Source: Pomphorhynchus laevis (Eukaryota; Acanthocephala; Palaeacanthocephala; Echinorhynchida; Pomphorhynchidae). Taken from it: DNA of 64,000 nt. The DNA is taken from NCBI GenBank assembly GCA_012934845.2, contig WNNJ02000227.1, forward strand, positions 62,001 through 126,000, in the 5' to 3' direction. The first letter of the stretch is position 1. Each line of letters begins with the position of its first letter. Positions 47,940 through 59,385 of this stretch are shown one piece after another. The notes under the pieces were generated by a model. The model did not search any database, had not been told where the DNA came from, and was given only the letters and a program-made list of their open reading frames with translations. Made by a program: the position numbers and the translations under genes.

Positions 47940-49222
47940 ATAACTGGTAATATATGGCTCCGCTGCTATGTTTGATCTAGGAATATATACCTAACTCTGA
48001 TAACATAGAATTTTTTTCTGATGACCTCTATTTTTTATTCGAATACATCGTCTGTTATTTATGAGTCAATTCATAAAAATGACTTTTATTTTAAATTACA
48101 ATTTTAAATTTTAACTTGATATCAATATACATTGTAAAAATCTTATATAATTATTTATTATTTATCTTTATTTTTGATTTATTTATAGTATAAAATACGT
48201 AGACTCAGTTATCTGATTCATCAATTGCTATTTTTCATCGTCTATTATTTATTAGTCAATTGATAAAATTTCAAATAAAAGACATCTTTTATGAATTGAC
48301 TAATAACGTATTGACTAATACGTCATTAGCGCGTATTTGACCCCGCTGCTATGCTGTCGTTGAATATGGGCCGAAACCTGATAGCATAGCAGTTCCTCCT
48401 GATGACCTTTAATTCTTATTCTGATACAAGGTCTGTTATTAGTCAATTCATAAAAATGACGTTTGTTTTAAATTTCAATTTTTTATTTTAACTTGATTTA
48501 AATTATAAAAAATCTAAAAACAATTATTAATTTTATTATTTAATTATTAAATTTTGATTTAGCATTATTATGTTTTGTTTAGTTTATAATTATATTAAAT
48601 ACGTAGACTCAGTTAGCTGATTTGATTTGAATTAAATAAATGAAAATTAAGCTAAATTATGGTTAATAAATTAGCAAGCTTAATTATTTCACATTAGTTC
48701 ATGCTTGATTTGTTTAGACCATTACAAACGATATAAAATTGAAATATCGGATTGATGAATTTTATCAGTTTTTATAATCATTTAAATAATAAATTTTTAT
48801 TAAAAATATTAATAAACAGATATCATAATATTATAATATCAGAAAATCTAAAAAACAATTATTAATTTTATTATTTAATTATTAAATTTTGATTTAGCAT
48901 TATTATGTTTTGTTTATTTTATAATTATATTAAATACGTAGACTCAGTTAGCTGATTTGATTTGATCAAATGAGAGAGTGAATCGAATTGCTATTTAAAT
49001 TGAATTTTCGATAGCTAACTGCTATCATCATCAGGATAAAAATTGAAAATTCGATTCCAATAAAGATGTCATTTACACTCTTCTTTGATCAGTTAATAAG
49101 TGACGAATTATTGTGCAAAAATTTATTTATTTATTTTATTATTTAATTATAATTATTATGTTTTGTTTATTTTATAATTATATTAAATACGTAGACTCAG
49201 TTAGCTGATTTGATTAAAAGTT
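47940..49222 (+). repeat. Cluster of solo Penelope-like end sequences
   Basis: Four copies of the 40621-40995 region without the RT ORF, of decreasing length: about 47940-48235, 48285-48640, 48840-48965 and 49120-49222. All end near TACGTAGACTCAGTTAGCTG followed by ATTTGATT, so they share the same 3' boundary and differ at the 5' side, as expected of 5'-truncated retroelement copies. Confidence 0.8.
48980..49057 (-). other. Hammerhead-like structure with outer stem
   Basis: On the minus strand: GAATCGAATT (outer arm), then CTGATGA at 49033-49027, arms GATAGC/GCTATC around AGTTA, GAAA at 49009-49006, and AATTCGATTC (the matching outer arm). The three conserved blocks and two perfect stems are in hammerhead order. 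The cleavage triplet and stem III are not clear. Confidence 0.5.
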
Positions 49223-50039
49223 AAAAATATTAGCTGATTTATTATTACGATATTTATTATTTTTTGACGATATTTGTAATTTGTCATTTTACTAATAAAA
49301 ATAAATGGTAGTTTTGTGTTATCGATGATATTTTTATTTTTACATTAGGTATTTTAATATTAAAAAATCCTTCTTGTTAGATTAATCAATTTTTATCGAA
49401 TAATTATTAAATTATAGTTACTTCTTTAATTGCTGATAAGTTGCAAATATTTATTTAATTGTATTCCATAAATTGAAGATGATATAGACTACTGGATGAT
49501 ATAGGAAATTAAACTACATTTATTATTTTTAAAAAATAATAAATAATAAAAAAAAAGATTCCTATTTATTTTAATCACTTATTAATAAAATGTTGTCACA
49601 AGTATGCTCTAGTAGCAATGACGCAAACAAAAAAGCGCAATTGTATTGATTAATGTTAATAGTAAGCTTTCTAACTAAGTTAATGAACATATTTGTTTAA
49701 TTCCAATATACATTTGGTGATTTTGTAAATTTTAAATTGTTAAAACATTACTTCGCGACTTTGCATTCTGGCAATTAAATTCAGAATTAGGCGACGATTA
49801 TTTGTAATCGTCGATTAAATATAATATATTATAATATAATATTGCAATTATATGTCATATAATGATTATAATGTTATATAATTATAATTATAAATATTAT
49901 AATTATAATATTATAATTTTTTTACAAGAAGACTTATTTACTGCAGAAAGTACAAACTTCGTTACCCTCAAATAGGATGTAATGTTCGATAGCATTATAA
50001 ATGTTAAATAAAAATCTGATTAAGTTGGTCAGTTTTTTT
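49223..50039. other. Non-coding A+T-rich stretch
   Basis: No gene seen; a 9-base-arm palindrome (CGACGATTA) lies at 49792-49813. Confidence 0.45.
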
Positions 50040-50424
50040 TCTCTCTCAAGTCGAAAAAGTCGGCCTTCTATGGATCGGCCGTAAAGAAGAATGGATGGCC
50101 CATAATCGAACAACATTCCCTTATCGCGTGCGATGCGGCTCGACACAGCGTGAAACCAATGAATCGCCTCAGGTCACATAGGTTTTCCGCGTAACTTCTG
50201 CTTCCCCGTGCAGCCTGCAAGCGAGCGATTGTCTTCAGCAGAACTGAGGCATCTGGTCCAGCAGCACCTGTAACGGTAAACGCGAGTGGAATAAATCTGC
50301 TTCTCTCAATATCAGTGACGCGCTCCGCGTATTTTGATCTTTTCCTCGACTCGTGGAAATCGAATGCTGCTTCTCTATTTGATGCACATGAAAAAGCATG
50401 ATGGTTGAATACCGTAACGTCCAT
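50040..50424 (-). mobile_element. Retrotransposon C-terminal fragment
   Basis: A minus-strand ORF (50424-50068) contains RKRSKYAERVTDIERSRFIP, LAFTVTGAAGPDASVLLKTI and RSYAENLCDLRRFIGFTLCR. This pattern (KYAERV..VE...F.PL.F..TGG...A....K.LA) is known from the end of reverse transcriptase proteins in many invertebrate and cnidarian genomes. The element clade is not certain. Its G+C content is clearly above that of the flanks, which fits a recent insertion. No upstream RT is present. Confidence 0.6.
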
Positions 50425-51209
50425 AAACGTAATATCATAATATCATATATTATTATATTAATATAATATTCATATAATGTCATAATATTATAATTATAAT
50501 AATTATATAATATAATTATTATAATTATAATAATATTATAATATTATTATATAATTATATGTTATATAATTATAACATATATAATGTATGACATATATAA
50601 TATATGTTATATATTATGTTATAAAAATTATGTGTTTATAATTTATATTCTGGAAATGCATTTTAAATTGTATCCTTTATTAAAATATAACTCGAAAAAT
50701 AGCGTAAAGATGTAACCTCAAAAAAAATAAAGATTTTGATCCCGAAAAATGGCGTAAAGATAAGACCTTGAAAAATAACTTAATGAACATTTAATCAGAA
50801 ACATATTTAGATCAGATGTTTATTATTGATTAATTATTATTTGATAATATAATTTTCTTTAAAGTTAACAACTTGAATAAGAATTATGTAATTAATTATG
50901 AATTTAATTATTAAGTAAATAAAAATTAAAGTAAGCTTGTTAATTTGGAATTAAGAATTTAGCTGTTAAGAATTAAGCGTTTACTTATAAGGTAAGCTCT
51001 TTACTATATAATTTATAACTTATTAGTCAGTTATTAAATCGGAGTTTATCAATACTCAGATTTACATTATTATATAATAATATGAATATAATAATAAATA
51101 GGTATATCTTTAATTATAAATATGATTTAACTTGATTGCATCTGTAAGTTAAAATTCTTCTGGCTGTGAAACTACATTATCCTCCATGTATTGTTTCTAT
51201 TCTTGACAC
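50425..51209. other. Non-coding A+T-rich stretch
   Basis: Simple AT-rich sequence at 50430-50630 (ATAATATTATAAT types), then a short repeat of GAAAAATAGCGTAAAGAT near 50695 and 50743. No gene seen. Confidence 0.5.
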
Positions 51210-51534
51210 AGCAGGACACTACTAATACGCTTGGTTGGGTTTCATCAGTTGCTGAATAAGGCCTGCATTTCACGTTTCGAACTTATCTGCTTACTCCGTA
51301 CACTGGTGCTGATCGAATTCGACATCAGAACGTCTCTATCGCGATTCAACGTTATATCAACGAGACTGACTGCTCCAGTGCTGTTGATATACATATCTAA
51401 ATGGTTTCTAATAGATCGTTAGAGTACGATCACCTACCAAAAGTAATATCTTAAGATAGATTTTTATTGACAATCATAATGTTGTCTACATTATAACAAA
51501 TTGTTTTTAAACAATGAATATTTTAAGATTACAG

Positions 51535-51656
51535 CAATACGATTATCACAATTTTGGTTAAATGTTTCCGATTTGATCAAGGAGGGAAGTGTATTTGTGA
51601 AAAGAAATCCTCAGAATTGTCAATGTTTTCCTCGCTATCCAGCTGGGGACAAAAAA
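51535..51656 (+). CDS. Exon-like stretch resembling a netrin (NTR) module
   Basis: Between an acceptor (TTTTAAGATTACAG) and a donor (GTAAGCAAAG) lies an open stretch reading LSQFWLNVSDLIKEGSVFVK and NPQNCQCFPRYPAGDKK. The order strand-(K/R)EG-V..KR....C.CP....G.K resembles the segment of NTR domains (netrins, TIMPs, complement C-termini) just before YLVMG. The adjoining exons were not found, because the flanks are repeats and a LINE. It may be one exon of a larger gene or a stranded remnant. Confidence 0.35.
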
Positions 51657-52089
51657 GTAAGCAAAGATAAGAAGATTACGGTGAAATTAAAATTACAAAT
51701 TATGCATGACAAAACAATATTCTTAGGACAAATGTTAATGATACTGCAAAAAAAAATATATAATTCCACTTTTTCGATGTACATCAACACGATGATTATC
51801 ACCGTGTTCTATAATGCATTATTTTAATAAATTAATCTATTGAAATAGATTCAATTTAATCGATTATTTAATTTTGTTAATTTTATTTCGTGTTCTTTCA
51901 ATTTATTATTTTAAATTAAATAATAATAAATATTGAACAATTTACACTTGGCGTAATTAAAGATTAAGTACTTGTAGCATAAGTGTTCAAATATTTATTA
52001 CCACTTGTGGGCTCCATATCTTTGATTTGAAGAATTGTTTCTATTTTGACCGTTTGATAACATCAGACTGCATGTAAATTTTGAAAGAT

Positions 52090-54280
52090 TATGGTTTGAT
52101 CGCCAGGTAGTGAATAGACTTTACAAAGAGCAATTGTAGAAAGAATTGGACAAGAGAATACAAGCGAAATAGATATACGATGTATGTGGCAGGATTTGCT
52201 GCGACAACATGTTGAACGTTCACGACACAGAATATGGGTAGTGCACAGCTTGTCGTGATAACCGTGAAGGTAGGCGCGAACAATGGTAGGTGTTTTGATG
52301 GCTTGAGGTTGCTGTCAAAGAGGTTGTAGGCAAGTGGCTGCTGAGGTGATTTAAGAATCGACGGAATCGATCTTCTAATGTACTCTTAAAAGTGCTGCTG
52401 GAATGCCGGTAATTCGGATAAGCAAATACGTTGTTGGAAGTCAATGATAAAGGTTTGATGAACGTTAGCGCGTAAATTGGATTCGAGTGAATTTTCGGTG
52501 ACAAGCCAAGTTTTTTACGAAACACCATTTAAAGGAGTCAAGTTGTTTGAATTTGAGATCGAAAAGTCGGATATGATGATGGGCAATTCATAAGTGATCA
52601 TTGGTTCTAGCATTTACTTTAAAGAAATGACGTGCATCTTGTAAGGATAAAACTATTTAGTTTTATTTAAGAGAAAGTGGATGTGTAAACGAAATGGTGT
52701 AATCTAGGTGTAAACGAAATGACCAAGTAGATGTTAGACGAATGCCAAAATATAGGTGTTGACGAATTCTATGGGCTAAGTGTTTATTGATAACTGGTCA
52801 GTTTGGGCTATACGACCACCACGATGAAATTTTATGGTTTGATTTTTTGTGTGTTAGCAGTAAGGTGTCTTTGCAAACAGTATACATGAAGTTGGTCAAG
52901 TATGGTTTGTAAAATTGTAATGGATTCGGAGATTATCAAGAGGTCATCGACGAAAATGAAAATTTTGCATTTATTAGAAGCCTATTTTATAGGTGAGGAA
53001 AGATCTCCGAGAAACATTGACAATAGGAGATCGACAGAGTTCAGTGAGCCGCCTTGCAATACGCCATTATGTTGAAAGATATGCGCGGAAAAATATACGC
53101 TATCGAATATGCGTATTTCATTATGTAAGATAAGTCGACGTATAATGTCGAGGAATGATCATGATAAGTTATATAGGACTTTAAGTTTTTGAAGAATCAA
53201 ATGGGGGTTCACGTCGCCAAAAGCGTTAGTAAAATCGACGAATATAGCGTAAACGGAGAGGAAATAACAAAGAAAATTATTTCTCGTGTTTCAGATAAGG
53301 CTTTCAAGATCTTAAGTCTTCTAAGAAATGCGTGTTATTCAGATGGAAGTAAAACTACGGAATATATAGGCAACGTTTGATAATATATGCACGATTCAGG
53401 ATGGCTATACCGCGGAATGCGTTAAAGTCGAATTTAATGATTGATTGTTTCCACGACAAAGGGAAAATGCATCCACTTAATTATTTTATCATAAATTCAG
53501 TCAAATACTCACATAACATTTTAAAAAACAGCCTTAATATGTTCAATGGCGATACCGTCTATATCAGTAGCTTTATGGCACTTTATGTTGTGCAAACATC
53601 TCTCGAATCTGAGTTAGTGAATGGTTGGTTTAGCATGTTTGTATGATGGAACTGACATAACGAGGAAATTTACGCAAAAGAAAATAAGGACTATTACGGC
53701 TATATGTTAATTGTGAGAGAGACGATGAAATGTATAATTATTCAATGTGAGATTCCCACACATCGATTGAAATGCTGGAAATCACGGACCCATTCCGAGA
53801 CGATCTCAATTTCCTCGGAAGTTTTTCGGTGTTTTTCGGTTCGATGCTCTGAACTAGCTTTTTGTCTTGTAGGTTTAACTGTTTGATGAGAAAAAATATC
53901 GTGTCCAGCTTATGTCTAATTTATGTGCGTTAATATCATGTTTGACGTAGAAATATAACTGGCGTAAAATCAGTCGTAAATGAGCAACGTGCGGATGTCA
54001 AATGGCTGACGATTTATTACGTCTCACGTTGGTACGAGTGATACAAGCCGTAGTCAATGCGTTGCAGATGGTTACACAGCTATCCGATAAGTTATCGATG
54101 ACTAGTATATGTTTGTTAATAGCCACTTGAAATGCATCCAGCTTAGTGGTGTCATTTGCCGACTGAGTTTTGGGATAGTTAGTTTTCCATTGTGTGATAT
54201 ATGAATTCCATATAAAATGACAATTTGTGCGATTACTGGCTCTAATAAACGACCACAAACTTTCCACGTCCACGATCACT
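52090..54280 (-). mobile_element. Decayed LINE with reverse transcriptase
   Basis: Minus-strand order: a pre-RT region (54279-53998, SLWSFIRASNRTNCHFIWNS), GCIFPLSWKQSIIKF near 53460 (the usual G.FP..WK.A.I), then FVDFTNAFGDVNPHL near 53240 (catalytic Asp block), HNGVLQGGSLNSVDLLLS near 53050, FIFVDDLLIISESI near 52930 (the (Y/F)xDD motif), and a C-terminal remnant to about 52090. Many stops and shifts. No endonuclease is present at its 5' side, so it is 5'-truncated. CR1/Jockey-like by order of motifs. Confidence 0.8.
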
Positions 54281-54409
54281 TATGCTTGAGTGGATGCAAA
54301 TACAAGGTCGATGATGCCGGATCCGTTATAAATATAGTAAGTTGCATCTGACTATATAATAATTAATATTAATTATTATTATCTGTTTTAAATAAAATAA
54401 ACAAGTATC

Positions 54410-54830
54410 TCACTGCCGCTATGAGCGATGGTGATGGAACTTTGCGTCGTCATTGCAATGAGTCACTTATCACCACCGAACTTAGGTAGAATATTACAAT
54501 ATTTAATTTATTTTAATTTTATTTTATTTTTAATTTTTATTTTATAAAAATATTACAATATTTTTATATTTAGTCATATTTTAATTATCTTTAATTATCT
54601 TTTGAATTAATTTTGAGTTTAATTAAGTTTAATATATTAAAAATTAATATATATAATTAATATAAATATTATATTAATTAACTAAATATCCCACTTCCGC
54701 TACGAGCGATGGGATGGCAAACAGTAAAACAAGTCAGTAGTCACAAAATTATACAAAATTCCAATTCAAATGTGTCGTCATTCCAATGAGTCCCTTATCA
54801 AACCGAGCTTGGTAGAATGCAGCTCATCGA
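54410..54830 (+). repeat. Direct repeat pair between two LINEs
   Basis: CCGCTATGAGCGATGG near 54417 and CCGCTACGAGCGATGG near 54688, each followed by GTCGTCATT.CAATGAGTC. Probably the ends of the neighbouring LINE copies. Confidence 0.55.
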
Positions 54831-54917
54831 ACTAGTAGAGAATGCAACTGCTTAAGAGTCCGTGTGTGCAAAATAGCGCAACTGCTTGCGTGCAATAGAT
54901 CGTCGCAGTTTCCTCCA

Positions 54918-57900
54918 CTATATTAAACATAAATATTTTAGATCACTATCATGACACATTAAGCGGTGACTACAGCATTTCGGATGGTACCCATCTAGGT
55001 AAAAGCGTAAAATATGTGTATTTTTCAAATTAAGAAGATTATTCCAAAGATGACTGGAGAGAAAAGCCGCGGCTATGAGGTGTCCCTTGTCGATGCAACT
55101 AAGTTTAAAGTTCAATTCATATCTATGTTGCAGAAAATCTGATGTTGATGGGAGAAACAATTGCTCCATAATTTTAAAATAAAAAGGTACCTCTCTGACT
55201 AGCAATGTTGGAGTGGATGAGGACACCTTTCTAGGAAGCGAAAAATAAGTCTTCAAATATCGTCACTTTATTCGATCAATGCTGTGAAAATTTGGTATAG
55301 ATTGCTGTGAAAATTTGGTATAGATTGCTGTGAAAATTTGGTATAGATTGCTGTGAAAATTTGGTATAGATTGCTGTGAAAATTTCAATGCTCTAAAATT
55401 TAATCAGACCAGAAAATTGCAATACAGTAAGAAATTTTACCAGCCAACATAATGCGAAAAAAATTTCAAAGCTGCTCATAGCTCATACTCCTGAGAAATG
55501 AAACTAGCTGAACGGATAATATAACCTTAGCGGCGATGTTCTCAATGCGCGCGACAAATATCCATCGAGAATTTAGAGTTACGGCCAAGTAACAAAAGGT
55601 AATGACCACATCTCATTTTATCGAGTTAAATAAAATAATCATTTTTAGCTCATTGCCTTTCAGCACGAAATTTGATAACTTTCGTTTTGTCGATGTTTAC
55701 TTTAAGTTGATTTGATGTTAATTTGTAGACGATCAAGATATTCTTTGTGTCTCCGAATTTGTAGACAATATCAAGGTCATCTGCGTACAACACACAAGTT
55801 GCTCATCCATAAATGATGCAAGTTGGAAGATCGGCTAGAAAAAGACTAAAAAGAAGGGGGCTTGAAGGATCGCATTGATAAACTCCATTTATTTGGTTCG
55901 GAATACTGAATTCTGTCAAAGATTCGAACTGATTAAGGTCTTATAACCTGCTTAAGAACACGGACGGAGGTACCATTCAGTTTCAGAAGATAGCTCTATT
56001 TATCAAATAAAAGTTGGTGATTTATAGTGTCGATGACCTTGACTTAATCTACAAATACTACATAGTGTCAATCATTTTGTTCGAAAATCATTATGCATCA
56101 AAAATAGCCTTACGCAAAACTGATAATGCTGAATGCGTTTAACGAAAATCTCGAAGGCCATGTTGTTCTAACGGTATAATATTCCTTGCATATACGCTTG
56201 ACCTTCGGACCCATAGTGAAGAAAATAATTTGTAAACTTGACTGCTTATCGCAATACCTCAGTAATTGTTTAAATTGTTCGGTTCTCTCTAGCCTTTCAA
56301 GATCAATAATTTCACTATTACTAACCTAAGTTACACGCTTTTAAACGTTCACTTGCTAAGATATCTAGCCCCTTCACTTTGTGGATATTCATTGATTGTA
56401 GCACATCATTAATCTCACACGTCGACACTACCGCATTTAGAAAATCAAGATTTATATTAATTGATCCATCAACAAGTTTATTTGTATGCATCCGAGATTA
56501 AGGGCAAAACGTAGACAAGTATGACATAAAATGTTCCACTCAAGAGTTTATTGGAATACTAACGATGCTCACTACTTCTTTCGGGCCAAGTTCAATTTTC
56601 AAGGCGTACCAAACGCCTGCTTTACTAATTTGCCATCTTTTTGTTTTTTTTTGACACATTTTAACGCCGAACGTGTAGCCGCATTATATTCATATTTTAA
56701 CGCGCAATACTGCAATCTAATATCCGTATTACTATCGACGCGTTTGCGTAAATCCAACAATCTATACTTCAAACTTTTAAGAATTGGATATTGAAACAAT
56801 CGGCCGATTTAGCGATTATTCGATTTCGATAAGCCTTAAGAATACAATACCTAAGACGGCTATAACTTTCATCTACATCGCCTAGTGCTAGCAATTGTCA
56901 TCCTTTTGTAATTTCAGTGGGTGAGATCATGCGGGTGTCAATGAATCTAGTGACTGATGTACTTTTCTGGAACGGGCTCCGCTGAGTAGGAGGAAAATAC
57001 GAGAAACATACCTGAAGATGTTGGTGGTTGTGTACTTGAGCCCAATTCGATTCTGACATTACACGCATGGATTTGTTTTAAAGGTTGGAAAATACCAAAT
57101 CGATCTTGCTAGAAGCAGTAGAACAAATGTAAGTTGGGTTAGTAGGTGGTGCAACACGAGTCCTAATGAAGCAAAATACTCTATAATAGCTTTTAACTTG
57201 TATGGAATGGGTATCTTATAGAGAGCATTAAAATCACCGTCGATCAGAATGTTTTTATTTCCTCGTAATAGAGGTAAAAAAGTTGAGAACTCATCAATTA
57301 TATCTGCTGACGATAGCGCATGCTCAAAATAACACCCAAATGTTACAAAGTTTGAACTATCATCCGATATAACGTGCTTTGATTGTTGGCGAACAAAACT
57401 AGCAAACCGATTGCTTAAGCCAATGAGTATCCCGCCAATTGAACGCCCTCTATGAGCTTGTGTTGCAGTATTTTCTATAATGTACATAGTGTTCAAAGCC
57501 GTAGGTGATGTAGCGAAAGTCTCTATTAGGATTGTAATGTCACATGAGCCTAAAAGCTGCTTAAAAACTAAATCCATCAGATAGGGTAAGCATTCTTCAT
57601 TTAATAATAATGTACAATAATTTTGGCTGCAGGCCATAAGAACGCACAGTCGTTTTCCATTTGAGAGAGTACTGCATATGAACGTCCTGAAAAATGTAAG
57701 ATATGGTTCAGATTTGTCAGAGCTGCTGGCCTTTTTGATGAGGATGACTGGTGGTCATTAGACAAATAATGATTGGCCGAATTCGTTGTAGCATATAAAG
57801 AGATTACGTATACACTACACCGATCGAGAGACGCATGATCTGACTTATGAATTCTATAAATTCTATCAATCCGAAAAAATATTTTTATATATTTATATAT

Positions 57901-58620
57901 TGTTCTGAAGGCAGTGCCGGTAGACAAAAAATCTTTTTAATGTCATCTTTCTTAATGGCTACATTAACTGCAGTACCAAACCTGACAACAAAGTCTACAA
58001 TTTTAACACCCAAGGGAACATTTGTGACTATAAGATTTCCTGCTTGAAAATCGGATTAATTGATGAAGTAAGTGATTACAGCCGGAGACAATTTTTTGTC
58101 ATTTGCACCCACCGCGGCAACTATTGTCATTTCTACATGTTGTCTAATTAATTAAGGCATCGAACGATTTGTTACCTCAATACAAGATGAATATTTTGAG
58201 TGACTCATTTGTGCAGCTTTCAGGTTTTCAGTTCGCATTTCTAACTTCCTCTGCAAACATTCGTTCTGTGTATTTAGCTCCGCTATGAGCACAATAGGGG
58301 CACAGTACCTCCTGCTGCATAAAGTTCTTGGTTAATACTCTAGGTAGTCACATTCTTACCATAACAGGACATATTGAGGATGAACATTTGATAAAATGAT
58401 CAGAACAACCGTTTTGCTGAGTGGAAGAATAACTGATTGCGTAGAAATACTAGTAGATTAAGTTACTGAAGACGTATCAGAGCTTATAGCTCTGTTAGAA
58501 CAATTAACCAATAAACAGTTCTTACAAAGTCGACTTTCAAGAACACACTTGCATCCCTTACACATACTGCAGTAGATCCATTGCACGCACATCAACGACT
58601 GGAATCTTTAACTTACATTG
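54918..58620 (-). mobile_element. Near full-length but decayed LINE
   Basis: Minus-strand order: a Cys-rich zinc-finger-like start (CSMCKGCKCVLESRLCKNC near 58560), an apurinic-type endonuclease (57637-57059) with SCDITILIETFATSPTAL, HRGRSIGGILIGLSN and NILIDGDFNALYK, a pre-RT region (56800-56600), an RT with VLYADDLDIV near 55780 and NQLKVNIDKTKVIKFRAE, and a C-terminus (55256-54918) with SSHLWNNLLNL and a Cys/His cluster. This is the plan of CR1/Jockey-like LINEs. The copy has many stops and shifts. It lies in the same orientation as the LINE at 52.1-54.3 kb and could be a relative of it. Confidence 0.85.
55280..55385 (+). repeat. 23-base tandem repeat, about 4.6 units
   Basis: Unit TGCTGTGAAAATTTGGTATA(GAT). 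It lies inside the LINE coding region, and 23 is not a multiple of 3, so it arose after the copy was dead. Confidence 0.97.
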
Positions 58621-58829
58621 TAATAAGTATTTAATAAAATTATTATCAGCTGATCGATCTAGAAATCGATCTTTGTATGTAATCGTCCGTTTTCCTGTTG
58701 ATTGTTCGTTTTCTTATTTTTTAAGTCAAAATTGTGTATGTGATCGTTCGTTTTCCAGTTGATCGTCCGCTTTCATGTTGTTATCTTGTTTATTTCACTT
58801 ACTTTGGATCACTTATATTGCATATTTTA

Positions 58830-58985
58830 TACATATTGGTGATTGATTCTCCTTTTGAAAATAATTTCAAGCAACTTTGAAAGTGTAGGAATGAGCGTTA
58901 TAGGTCTAAAGCTATGTTCTGATATATTCATGGAACCTTTTGGAACAAGAACAACTTCTGACAATTTTAAGCATTTTGCGATAAC
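58830..58985 (-). mobile_element. LINE RT fragment
   Basis: The minus strand reads FKDGVIAKCLKLSEVVLVPK and FRPITLIPTLSKLLEIIFKR. This is the block G.IP..LK...V.P..K....YRPISL.P.LSK..E..I..R of non-LTR reverse transcriptases. It lies upstream of the endonuclease of the next LINE, so it belongs to a separate insertion. Confidence 0.8.
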
Positions 58986-59385
58986 TCCATCTTTAAACAT
59001 AATATTAAATATAATATAATATTATTAACATAATATTATTGTAATATAAAATAATATCAATAATATTATAAAATATTTTATTATAATATACACTTATTGT
59101 GTATAGGTGATATATTGTGATCTTATAATATTATAATATTACGAGTGAAAAACTCTAAAAATCTCCAATTTCATACAATTTATATGAAAATTATATATTA
59201 AATATAATAGAATTATATTTACAAAATTAATTAATATTCATTTGTAATTAATAATTAATATTATTAATATTAATTAATTATTAATAAATTAATAATAATT
59301 AATAATTAATATAATTAATTATTAATAAAATTAATTATATTAATTAATTTTATAATTATAATTTTAATTAATTATATTATTTAAC

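Noticed and set aside
55280-55385. CRISPR-like array
   Set aside because: Units are contiguous without spacers, inside a LINE in a eukaryotic genome; a plain minisatellite.
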